Source of the DNA: Salegentibacter_A chungangensis
GTDB taxonomy: Bacteria; Bacteroidota; Bacteroidia; Flavobacteriales; Flavobacteriaceae
Reading direction: 5' to 3'
Length of the DNA: 64,000 nt
NCBI RefSeq assembly: GCF_042678405.1
Contig: NZ_JBHTLI010000001.1
Span: 806,001-870,000, forward strand
In this document: one piece after another, positions 53,376 through 61,574 of the stretch
How positions within the stretch are numbered: position 1 is the first letter of the stretch
Layout: every line of letters starts with the position of its first letter
Translations under genes and position numbers: made by a program
Notes under the pieces: model-generated
Database searches by the model: none
Seen by the model: only the letters and a program-made list of their open reading frames with translations
What the model was told of the DNA's origin: nothing

Positions 53376-54206
53376 ATGAGCCACTGGTCGGAATCGGAAG
53401 TTGATCTGATAATTCCCGTTTATTTCGAAATGCTGAAAAAGGATTTAATTAATCAGCCATATAGCAAAACCGAATATCGCCGAAGTTTACTTCCTTTATT
53501 ACCAGCGCGATCCGAAGGTGCTATTGAGTTCAAACATCAAAATATAAGCGCGGCACTAATGAACTTAGGATTGCCCTATATAAAAGGATATTTGCCAAGG
53601 CAAAACTATCAGCAACTTCTCGATGAGAAAGTTATTGAATACCTTCGAGGAGAAGTTAAAATCGAAAATACATTTAAAGACTACGCTGACAGACATACAC
53701 CATTAAACAAAAATCCGGATTTTGATAAAATGTTAGTACCACCGCCGGAATATGAAGAGGTTAAAGAACCGATTTCTCACTATACAAAAAGGCCTATAAA
53801 AATAAACTATTTGAAACGAGAACAATATAATGCCAAATTAGGGTATTTAGGGGAAGAGTTAGTTTGTAACTATGAAAAATGGGATCTAACTAGACAAGGG
53901 AAAAAAGACCTGGCAGATAAAATAAGATGGATTTCAAAAGATGAAGGCGATGGAGCCGGATTTGATATATTATCCAAGACCGTTAATGGAGAAGATAAAT
54001 ACATAGAAGTGAAAACTACCAAATTGGGGATAAAGACTCCTTTTTTCTTTTCAAAAAATGAATTTGAATTTTCGAATAGAAATTCAATGAACTATTATTT
54101 GTATCGAATCTTTGATTTTGAAAAACAACCGAAAGTCTTTACTAAAAATGGAGGGCTCCAAAATATTTGTCAATATACTCCTGTATCTTACAAAGGATAT
54201 TTTTAG
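53376..54206 (+). CDS. DUF3883 nuclease-fold protein, first gene of the R-M-like island
   Basis: 276 residues. The C-terminal half matches DUF3883, a PD-(D/E)xK-type domain: LGEELV (E161), then GDGAGFDIL (D197) and YIEVKTTK (E211, K213), giving the E...D...ExK pattern. The N-terminal part (1-120, SEVDLIIPVYFEMLKKDL, KHQNISAALMNLGLPYIKGY) resembles the helical lead of HNH/DUF3883 proteins found with R-M and defence genes. It is likely a DNA-cleaving or DNA-binding restriction component. It opens an AT-rich operon whose later genes are a C5 methylase, ATPase, receiver-like protein and Vsr. A gap of 85 bp separates it from the methylase. Confidence 0.75.
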   Translation: MSHWSESEVDLIIPVYFEMLKKDLINQPYSKTEYRRSLLPLLPARSEGAIEFKHQNISAALMNLGLPYIKGYLPRQNYQQLLDEKVIEYLRGEVKIENTFKDYADRHTPLNKNPDFDKMLVPPPEYEEVKEPISHYTKRPIKINYLKREQYNAKLGYLGEELVCNYEKWDLTRQGKKDLADKIRWISKDEGDGAGFDILSKTVNGEDKYIEVKTTKLGIKTPFFFSKNEFEFSNRNSMNYYLYRIFDFEKQPKVFTKNGGLQNICQYTPVSYKGYF

Positions 54207-54256
54207 GATTTGAGACTAATAGAAGCTTGAATAAGCAGATTGTAAGTTTATATTTA

Positions 54257-54264
54257 TATTTTTG
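54257..54264 (+). promoter_or_regulatory. Possible -7 element before the methyltransferase
   Basis: TATTTTTG matches TAnnTTTG and lies 28 bases upstream of the GTG start at 54292. No good -33 element is seen at proper spacing, so this is weak. Confidence 0.3.
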
Positions 54265-54291
54265 ATTTTTAAAAAACTATCCAAATCATAA

Positions 54292-55365
54292 GTGAATACT
54301 AATAACAGAAGACTAAAAGCAGTTGATTTTTTTTGTTCCGGAGGTGGAATGAGTTACGGAATGCAAACAGCTGGGGTCGACATATTAGCTGGGATCGACA
54401 ATGATCCGAAATGCAAAGAAACCTATGAAGCTAATATAAATGCTGAATTCATAGAAGCTGATGTTTTTGAATTGAAAGAACAGGAACTTGAAGAACAGTT
54501 AAAAGAAAAAGGCTTAAAAAAGGATGATGACGATTTAATTTTGATTGGCTGTACCCCTTGTCAGTTCTGGAGTACTATAAGAACAGATAAGGAGAAAGCT
54601 GAAAAAACTAAAAACCTTCTTACCGAATTCCATCGTTTTGTAAAGCATTTCAATCCTGGATATGTCGTGGTTGAAAATGTTCCTGGAATTTTAAAAAACA
54701 AAAAGAAGAGTAAATTATCCGGTTTTATAAACTGGTTGAAAAAGAATGGTTATAAAGTGCATGCTAATGTTCATAATGTTAATGAATATGGTGTGCCTCA
54801 ATCTAGAAAAAGATTTACCTTAATTGCCAATCGTGTTAATAGAAAGGTTATTGAACCGGAGGCTTGCAAAACCAATCCTACTTTAAGAGAATTTATAGGT
54901 CCCGATAATGGCTTTCCCATACTATGTGCTGGACATAAGGATCCTAAAGATTATATGAATACGACAGCCGGTTTAAATGATCTGAATTTAAGGAGAGTTC
55001 GCAGAGTTAGACATGATGGGGGTAACCGTTTTGATTTCGCCGATGACCCGGAACTACAATTGGATTGCTTTATAGGAAAAGATAATAGTTTTCGAGACAC
55101 CTTTGGAAGATTACGTTGGGATAAACCTTCTTCTACTATTACAACAAAATTTTTTAGTATTAGCTGCGGTAGATTTGCACATCCGGAAGAAGATAGAGCT
55201 TTGTCTTTAAGAGAAGGAGCCGTATTACAAACATTTCCTCGAGATTACAATTTTAGAACTACAACTATAGCAGATACAGCAAGAATTATAGGAAATGCCG
55301 TCCCTCCTGAATACTCCAAAAGAATTGGATTATCCATAAAACAAAATCATTTGAATGCAGTTTAG
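54292..55365 (+). CDS. DNA (cytosine-5) methyltransferase
   Basis: 357 residues, starting with GTG at 54292, which is the only start compatible with motif I near the N-terminus. C5-methylase motifs in order: I FFCSGGGMSYG (12-23), IV with catalytic C90 in GCTPCQFWS, VI E128-N-V in VVVENVPGI, VIII QSRKRFTLIAN, IX/X ETTIADTARIIGNAVPP near the end in the form TTIADTARIIGNAVPP. Motif IV departs from the usual GGPPCQGFS. It should methylate cytosine in a short site; the target-recognition region is about 190-270 but the site cannot be read from sequence. The stop overlaps the next start by 11 bases. Confidence 0.93.
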   Translation: MNTNNRRLKAVDFFCSGGGMSYGMQTAGVDILAGIDNDPKCKETYEANINAEFIEADVFELKEQELEEQLKEKGLKKDDDDLILIGCTPCQFWSTIRTDKEKAEKTKNLLTEFHRFVKHFNPGYVVVENVPGILKNKKKSKLSGFINWLKKNGYKVHANVHNVNEYGVPQSRKRFTLIANRVNRKVIEPEACKTNPTLREFIGPDNGFPILCAGHKDPKDYMNTTAGLNDLNLRRVRRVRHDGGNRFDFADDPELQLDCFIGKDNSFRDTFGRLRWDKPSSTITTKFFSISCGRFAHPEEDRALSLREGAVLQTFPRDYNFRTTTIADTARIIGNAVPPEYSKRIGLSIKQNHLNAV

Positions 55366-58285
55366 AACCAAAGCAAGAGCAGTTGATTTATTAGGAAAAG
55401 GACAAATTGCGGATTTGCCTACAGCTATAAGTGAACTTTGGAAAAATGGCTATGATGCATATGCTGATAACTTAAACTCTGTTTTATATACTCAAGGTTA
55501 TGAAGACGTTACCAGCCCTTTTCTGACCATTGCTGATGATGGAAAGGGAATGTCTCGATCCGATATTCAAAATAAGTGGCTAATACTAGGAACCGATTTC
55601 AAATCTAGAGATACAAAAATCGAAAAGGGAGAAGAAACTCTATGGAAAGCTCCTCGGCCTGTAATGGGAGAAAAGGGTATAGGCAGGCTGTCTGTTTCTT
55701 ATCTAGGTTCACCAATGCTAATGCTCAGTAAGAAAAAAGGACATCCATTACAAGCCTTATATTTTGACTGGAGAATATTGGAAAACTATAATTTATTTTT
55801 GGAAGATGTTGTTATTCCTCTTGCTTCAATTGATAAAAAGGAGGATTTTCTAACTGAGTTAAAACTACTTAAAGAGGAATTTCTATCAAATTTCTATTCG
55901 GACGACAAAGAGGAGCAGAAAAGAAAGGATGAGCTTTGGGTTGATCAGATTGATCTAAAAAAATCAATCGTCCAAAGTACTGGAAGCATAGAATTGCCAA
56001 ATTTTTTTAGAGAAGAGTTGGTAGAACCCTTATTGGGGGATAAAGAAAATATTCATGGGACTAAATTCATAATTTTTGAGCCTGATGAGCAATTCCAGTT
56101 ATTAAAAAATTGGAGTGATAAAAGAAATAATGCTGATGACGAAGATATTGAGACTGTAGAAGATATTAGAACAGGACTTGTAGGGTTTTACAATGAATTT
56201 AAATATAAAGTTGAAGATGCGCCTATATCAACCTCATTTCTTATTAAGGATAAAACTGGATCAAGAGATTTTATAAGTAGCAATGCCTTTTTTTCAAACG
56301 ATGATTTTGATAATTGTGATCACTTAATTGATGGTAAAGTTGATGAATATGGAACTTTTACTGGTAACATAAGAATTTATAATGAAACAATTTCAGACTA
56401 TAAATATCGCCCGAATAAACCAGCTAATCAAAAAACCTCTTACGGATCATTTAAAATTAAATTAGGCTATGTTCCAGGAAAAAACCAATCGATTCTAGAA
56501 GATGAAGTTTTTAAATATTATGACGATAAATTAAGATCTTTTGGAGGTTTATATATCTACAGAGATGATTTAAGAGTTTTACCTTATGGAAGGCCAAATA
56601 ATGATTTTCTACAATTTGAAGAAAGAAGATCCAAAAGTGCTGGGTTTTATTTTTTTAGTTACCGAAGAATGTTTGGTTATATAGGTTTAACTCGTCAAAA
56701 AAACTGGAAATTAAAGGATAAGGCAGGAAGGGAAGGTTTCATAAATAATTCTGCCTTTAGAGATTTTAAAATTCATCTTCAAGGATTATTTCTTGACTTA
56801 GCTAAGGAATATTTTCAAACAGATGCAAATCAACCTATAAAGAAGAGTCAGCTTGAAAAACTAAAGGATTTAAAAGCTTCAGAAAAAGAGGAACAAGAAC
56901 TAGTAAAAAAGGAAAGAAAAAAATTCAAACAGTACCTCCAGAATTTACCCGAGAAATTAAAATCGATAAAAAAAGAATTGAGTGATGTTTCATCTTCTTT
57001 AGATCAAACATTAAATTCTGCAGAAGTTCCTTACCAGAATATAAAAGCGGAATTTAGAAAAATTGATCAACTTATTGCCGAATTCAGAAACACTAAACCC
57101 CAAGAACCAAAAAGGTTCAAGATGAATTCAAGGGAAAGAGAGAAATTTGAAAAACTTGAAGAGCTTTATGATGATTTTGGTAAAAATTTGGAAGATGTAG
57201 ATTCATTAAGGACTAATGCTTTAGGAAGAATAGAGGAGGGGAAATTACTAGAAGAATATAGAAATAAGTTTGAGAGTTATAAAGACCTTCTTAGTGAAAT
57301 AACTGAAAATAGTAAGCAGAATCTAAAAAAAGCCTTCGATCATATTGATAAGGAATTTATTTCTACTCAAAATAGTTATAGTGAAATGCTTTTTGAGGTA
57401 TATGAAAACAATCTCCCTAAAAAGGTATCTCGAAAAAATATTCAAGATAGTTTATTCAATTTGGAAACCGCTTTTAATGATTTACGTCGAAAATATCAAA
57501 ATTTATTGGATGCGAAATCAGATCATCTTCTCAGAATGAACTTTGAAATTGATGATGATGCATTGATTGGGTTTTATAAAGATAGATATGAAAAAGCTTT
57601 ACAAGAATTGGGAGACTTTAAAGATCTTGCTCAATTGGGGATTGCTGTAGAAATCATTAATCATGAGCTGAACTCAATGTATAGTCAGCTTAATACATCT
57701 ATTTCTGAAATTTCAACTTATTTAAAGGATTCCAAAGATGCTCGTAAACATTTTAAATATTTAAAAAACTCGTTTGAGCATTTAGATACAAAATATCAAT
57801 CTTTAAATCCACTCTATAGAAGATCTAGAAGAACAAAAAGATATATAAGCGGGGATGAAATAAAAGAGTATTTAAATAATTTCTTTGAGGAATCATTTAG
57901 GGATGAAAAGATAAAATTTACTACTACACAGTCTTTTTTGGATTCCCAAATATTTTCTTTTGAGTCCGTAATTCTTCCTGTGTTCGTTAACGTTATTAAT
58001 AACGCCATCTATTGGTTGAGGTCTCAGGAAAAACCGGAAATAGTAATTGATTATGCGGATGGATTAATGATTATTTCCAATAATGGACCCAAAATTAAAG
58101 ATTCAAGGCTTGAAGAAATATTCGAATTATTTTATACAAGAAGACCTAAAGGAAGAGGAATTGGACTTTATCTCTCTAAGGATAATTTAAGAACCGTAGG
58201 ATTAGATATCAAGGCCACTAATGATTCAAATTTTAACCGATTAAATGGGGCAACTTTTTTAATCGGAAAAAATCTAAATGATTAA
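55355..58285 (+). CDS. Dual GHKL protein: MORC/MutL/Hsp90-type ATPase, coiled coil, histidine-kinase-like module
   Basis: 976 residues. The N-terminal GHKL ATPase has E27, N31 and D34 in SELWKNGYDAYAD (N box), DDGKGM at 61-66 (G1) and GEKGIGRLS at 105-113 (G2), as in MORC, MutL and Hsp90. A transducer-like middle leads to a long charged coiled coil (about 490-720). The C-terminal part looks like a sensor kinase: H770 in EIINHELNSM (DHp H-box-like), N879-N883 in NVINNAIYWL (N box), SNNGPKI (about 908-914; G1, with Asn where kinases have Asp) and GRGIGLYL (933-940; G2). It overlaps the methylase by 11 bases and precedes the receiver-like gene by eight. The expected role is a DNA-loading switch with phosphotransfer to its neighbour, by inference. 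Confidence 0.85.
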   Translation: MQFRTKARAVDLLGKGQIADLPTAISELWKNGYDAYADNLNSVLYTQGYEDVTSPFLTIADDGKGMSRSDIQNKWLILGTDFKSRDTKIEKGEETLWKAPRPVMGEKGIGRLSVSYLGSPMLMLSKKKGHPLQALYFDWRILENYNLFLEDVVIPLASIDKKEDFLTELKLLKEEFLSNFYSDDKEEQKRKDELWVDQIDLKKSIVQSTGSIELPNFFREELVEPLLGDKENIHGTKFIIFEPDEQFQLLKNWSDKRNNADDEDIETVEDIRTGLVGFYNEFKYKVEDAPISTSFLIKDKTGSRDFISSNAFFSNDDFDNCDHLIDGKVDEYGTFTGNIRIYNETISDYKYRPNKPANQKTSYGSFKIKLGYVPGKNQSILEDEVFKYYDDKLRSFGGLYIYRDDLRVLPYGRPNNDFLQFEERRSKSAGFYFFSYRRMFGYIGLTRQKNWKLKDKAGREGFINNSAFRDFKIHLQGLFLDLAKEYFQTDANQPIKKSQLEKLKDLKASEKEEQELVKKERKKFKQYLQNLPEKLKSIKKELSDVSSSLDQTLNSAEVPYQNIKAEFRKIDQLIAEFRNTKPQEPKRFKMNSREREKFEKLEELYDDFGKNLEDVDSLRTNALGRIEEGKLLEEYRNKFESYKDLLSEITENSKQNLKKAFDHIDKEFISTQNSYSEMLFEVYENNLPKKVSRKNIQDSLFNLETAFNDLRRKYQNLLDAKSDHLLRMNFEIDDDALIGFYKDRYEKALQELGDFKDLAQLGIAVEIINHELNSMYSQLNTSISEISTYLKDSKDARKHFKYLKNSFEHLDTKYQSLNPLYRRSRRTKRYISGDEIKEYLNNFFEESFRDEKIKFTTTQSFLDSQIFSFESVILPVFVNVINNAIYWLRSQEKPEIVIDYADGLMIISNNGPKIKDSRLEEIFELFYTRRPKGRGIGLYLSKDNLRTVGLDIKATNDSNFNRLNGATFLIGKNLND

Positions 58286-58293
58286 CTATTTTA

Positions 58294-59982
58294 ATGGAAG
58301 AACTTACTTATAAAAAAGTAGCAAAGAATATTGTAAAGGAAACCGTTGCTTCAGCGTTATTTATTGATGACAAAGCTTTGGAAAGTTTTAAATCAAGAAA
58401 TTATGATAAATATAAAACTGAGCATAAAAGGACTTTAGAACTTTATAAGGATTTTAAAGACCACGATTGTCTTCTCCATTCTTTCAAATTTACTAAGTCT
58501 GGCTGGAAAAAAAATAGTCAATTTTATCTCAGAAATAAGGACTTGCTGATCTTAGATTGGCAGTTAGTAGGAGAAGATCATAGTGAAGCACTCAAAATTT
58601 TAGAAAAAGCTTCCGCCCAAAAGAGTTTACATTTTATTTGCATCTATACTCAAGAGGCTAAGGATTCGGTTAAAAATGAATTAAATCGATATTTCTTAGG
58701 AAGACTATCTAAGGAGCAGATTGAGGCTACTCAGGAATATTTTCGAGACACAGATTTAGGGGAGTTCTGGGAAATCGATGAACAAGATAAGGAATGGGAG
58801 GAGTTTGAGGAACAAATAAATAATATCCTAAATTCTAAAAAAGCTGATGAAAAGGAACAGGTTGAAGCTTTTAAAGATAAATACGAATTGGAGGATGAAC
58901 AAATAGCCTTCATAAAAGAATTAGGATCAAATGAAAAGTCTGGTTTTGCTCGCTTAAGGACTGCATTGAGAAAGAATAGCGGTTCTTTTTCCAAAGAAAT
59001 TGGTGAGAATTCCTTTACTCCGTCAAAAGAGGACCAGTGGACATTCTATATAAATCATACAATTGTTAAGATTTTTGCTAAAGGCGATATTGATGGTGAC
59101 CAACTTTACGAATCATTTCTCGATTCATTTTTAAGTAATGAACAGAATATATTTTTATCCCTAATGGGGTTGGAGATGAGAAATAGATTTAGAGAAAATT
59201 CAGCTTTTATCGGAAAAGATTTTGATGGCTTAAGTGAGAACGCCTTTTTTCACCATAAACAAATGAATGAAAAAAATGGATTTGTGTTTACTGATTTTTT
59301 ACGAGATATTTTAAAGGATCAAGTTGCTTCTTTTATCTATGAAAAAGATATGGCACTCTTTCAGGTAATTGGGGAATACATGCAGGATGAAAACAGAGAA
59401 AATAAATTGAAGGACTTTCTCAAACCGGAAAACAAATCGGAATTCATTGAACAAGTTTTTAAGTTAAACCATTTTTATAACAGGCTTAATATAAATGAAC
59501 GAAGCAAAAAAAACTTTTTGACGTTCGGGGACGTTTACAAAACAAATATTGGTGTTAAAAAAGAAGGAAAAAGTGTAAGTGAAGAAAAATTTTTCTTATG
59601 TATAACTCCACATTGTGACTGCTTAAATCCAACTAAGATTGATAACCAATTTTGGTTTATTGAAGGAAAAAAAGTAGTTGATACCGAAAGCGCAAAAATG
59701 AAAGTTTTAAAAAATACAGATGGTCTTTTTTTATCATTCATTCAAAATGCAGATAAGGTTGAGGCAATATATTGGCATAACAGTGCTCATGAATGTAAAC
59801 CGCGTACCTTTTTTATTCAAGATAATAGACTGGCAAAAGATAAATTAAAGGTTTATTATAATCATAAAGAATATGAATTTGAATATATTGAAACATTAAA
59901 AGAAAATTATGCTCAACGACTTGCAAATAAAGCTTTTGGATACCCCTTAAGAGTAGGTATTGATTTTATTAAAAAGAATTAG
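58294..59982 (+). CDS. Receiver-like (Response_reg_2-type) protein of the R-M-like island
   Basis: 562 residues. The first 130 residues have the pattern of a response-regulator receiver: acidic pair D25-D26 in ALFIDDKAL, phospho-acceptor candidate D88 in LLILDWQL, and T119 in FICIYT. The usual invariant Lys is not obvious, so it is divergent. The remaining 430 residues are unassigned, helical, and end with a possible metal site C436-x3-H440-C441-x-C443 in CITPHCDC. It sits eight bases after the histidine-kinase-like gene, hence a likely phospho-partner. It abuts the vsr start. Confidence 0.72.
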   Translation: MEELTYKKVAKNIVKETVASALFIDDKALESFKSRNYDKYKTEHKRTLELYKDFKDHDCLLHSFKFTKSGWKKNSQFYLRNKDLLILDWQLVGEDHSEALKILEKASAQKSLHFICIYTQEAKDSVKNELNRYFLGRLSKEQIEATQEYFRDTDLGEFWEIDEQDKEWEEFEEQINNILNSKKADEKEQVEAFKDKYELEDEQIAFIKELGSNEKSGFARLRTALRKNSGSFSKEIGENSFTPSKEDQWTFYINHTIVKIFAKGDIDGDQLYESFLDSFLSNEQNIFLSLMGLEMRNRFRENSAFIGKDFDGLSENAFFHHKQMNEKNGFVFTDFLRDILKDQVASFIYEKDMALFQVIGEYMQDENRENKLKDFLKPENKSEFIEQVFKLNHFYNRLNINERSKKNFLTFGDVYKTNIGVKKEGKSVSEEKFFLCITPHCDCLNPTKIDNQFWFIEGKKVVDTESAKMKVLKNTDGLFLSFIQNADKVEAIYWHNSAHECKPRTFFIQDNRLAKDKLKVYYNHKEYEFEYIETLKENYAQRLANKAFGYPLRVGIDFIKKN

Positions 59983-60411
59983 ATGGCTGATATCTTTTCA
60001 AAACAAAAGCGTTCCAAAATAATGTCTAAAATTTCCGGTAAGGAAACCAAACCGGAAATTTTAGTAAGAAGCTATTTATTTAGAGAAGGTTTTAGATTTA
60101 GAAAAAATGATAAGAGATATCCGGGGAAGCCGGATATTTTTTTACCCAAATATAAAACCGCGGTATTTGTTCACGGTTGTTTTTGGCACAGGCATAATTG
60201 TAAAAAAGGCAAGTTGCCTAAAAAGAATCGTGAGTTTTGGGAGAAAAAAATAAATGATAATGTCTTAAGAGATAAAAAGAACATTAAAGCCTTGGAAGAA
60301 TTGGGACTAAAAGTTATTGTTCTTTGGCAATGTGAGTTAAGAAATAAGGATTTAAAAAAACAAAATCTTTTACGCTTGGTAGAAATGATCAAATCCAATC
60401 TACCCTCTTAA
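59983..60411 (+). CDS. vsr: Very short patch repair-type endonuclease (Vsr)
   Basis: 142 residues. Numbering happens to align with E. coli Vsr: E25, D51 in GKPDIF, H64 in VHGCFWH, H69, and D97 in NVLRD, all catalytic or structural there; T63 is Val here. Zinc-site residues H71 and C73 region (HRHNC) and later C in WQCELR are present. Vsr nicks at T:G mismatches made by deamination of 5-methylcytosine. With the C5 methylase in the same operon, it could repair, or as suggested for some relatives, act as the restricting nuclease. The ATG follows the previous stop immediately. Confidence 0.93.
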   Translation: MADIFSKQKRSKIMSKISGKETKPEILVRSYLFREGFRFRKNDKRYPGKPDIFLPKYKTAVFVHGCFWHRHNCKKGKLPKKNREFWEKKINDNVLRDKKNIKALEELGLKVIVLWQCELRNKDLKKQNLLRLVEMIKSNLPS

Positions 60412-60490
60412 TTAATGGATTCATCCAAGGAGCTTACTAAAAACTTTTTCGTATCTTAAATCACTACTAACCAAAAAATGTGGGGGCATT

Positions 60491-60736
60491 ATGGAAGATT
60501 CATCTCAAAACAGGAAACTTATCAAAAAGTATGTGGGAAATTTCGTGTTCAGGGAAAAGGCTGCTTTTGGCCTGGACTTTACCGGGATCTTAAAACCGGC
60601 AAAGAACCTTGGATACAATCCGCTGGACGGGAAGTTTATCAGCATTAAATTTGGATCTCCGGAAAGATCTAAAAAACCACGGGTCTTCAGGTGTATGTAT
60701 AAAATGATGAAACGCTTCAACCGTTCTCTCAATTAA
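60491..60736 (+). CDS. Small basic protein of unknown function
   Basis: 81 residues, rich in Lys/Arg with several Phe and Gly (VFREKAAFGLDFTGILKPAKNL). No signal or membrane helix. Base composition returns to that of the flanking chromosome, so it is probably outside the AT-rich island. No family recognised. It stands alone between vsr and the TerC gene. Confidence 0.5.
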   Translation: MEDSSQNRKLIKKYVGNFVFREKAAFGLDFTGILKPAKNLGYNPLDGKFISIKFGSPERSKKPRVFRCMYKMMKRFNRSLN

Positions 60737-60845
60737 ACCGGCCTTTATCACTTCATTTTTTAGACATAATTAACTTTCGGCTATTTAGCCCGGTATAAAA
60801 ATTTGGTATCTTGGCTTTGCTTTACTAACCGAGAACTAAGCTTTT

Positions 60846-61574
60846 ATGGAAATTTTCTTACAGCCTGATGCCTGGGTAGCTCTGCTTACCCTCACCTTTA
60901 TGGAGATCGTCCTGGGAATAGACAATATTATCTTTATCTCTATAGTTGCCGGAAAACTACCGGAGAGTCAACAGAAAAAAGCACGCGTGGGCGGACTTGC
61001 CGTTGCAATGGTGATGCGGGTATTATTGCTGTTAAGCATTACCTGGATCATAGGTCTTACCGATCCGGTGCTCAGCCTAAGCGGATTCGAACTGAGCTGG
61101 CGTGATATTATCCTGGCCGCGGGAGGGATCTTCCTTCTGGTAAAGACCACCCTGGAAATTCACCACAAGGTGGAAGGAAAAGAAGATGAAGAAGGTTCCA
61201 CAAATAAAAAGGTGAGTTCTTTTGGTTATGCCATCCTGCAGATCGTGGCGCTGGACCTTATCTTTTCTTTCGATTCCATTCTCACCGCCGTGGGACTAAC
61301 CGATGAGATCCTGTTGATGATCATCGCCGTGGTGATCTCAATCATCGTGATGATGGTCTTCGCCAAGGCTGTTGGTGATTTTGTGAATAAGCATCCCACC
61401 ATCCAGATCCTCGCGCTTTCTTTTCTAATTCTTATCGGGGTGATGCTGATCGTGGAAGCGGCGCACTATCACGTGCCGAAAGGTTATATCTACTTCTCGG
61501 TATTCTTCTCCCTGGCTATCGAGATGCTGAATATGAGGTACCGAAAGAAAAACAGTACAGGCGCAAAGGCTTAA
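60846..61574 (+). CDS. TerC family integral membrane protein
   Basis: 242 residues with about seven transmembrane helices. Family motifs are EIVLGIDNIIFISIVAGKL near the start, KTTLEIHHKVEG, and ALDLIFSFDSILTAVGL about residue 137, with conserved membrane Asp residues. TerC/Alx proteins are linked to Mn2+ homeostasis and to metal loading of exported enzymes, and only sometimes to tellurite resistance; no ter genes are nearby. It overlaps the convergent DUF1989 stop by four bases. Confidence 0.92.
   Translation: MEIFLQPDAWVALLTLTFMEIVLGIDNIIFISIVAGKLPESQQKKARVGGLAVAMVMRVLLLLSITWIIGLTDPVLSLSGFELSWRDIILAAGGIFLLVKTTLEIHHKVEGKEDEEGSTNKKVSSFGYAILQIVALDLIFSFDSILTAVGLTDEILLMIIAVVISIIVMMVFAKAVGDFVNKHPTIQILALSFLILIGVMLIVEAAHYHVPKGYIYFSVFFSLAIEMLNMRYRKKNSTGAKA

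Noticed and set aside
53280..60480. Island borders searched for integrase, flanking tRNA, target-site repeats
   Set aside because: No integrase or tRNA lies at either end, and no convincing direct repeat was found by eye; mechanism of entry is unknown.
60846..61574. TerC as a sign of a tellurite-resistance or ter defence cluster
   Set aside because: No other ter genes are present; TerC alone is a common housekeeping membrane protein in this phylum.
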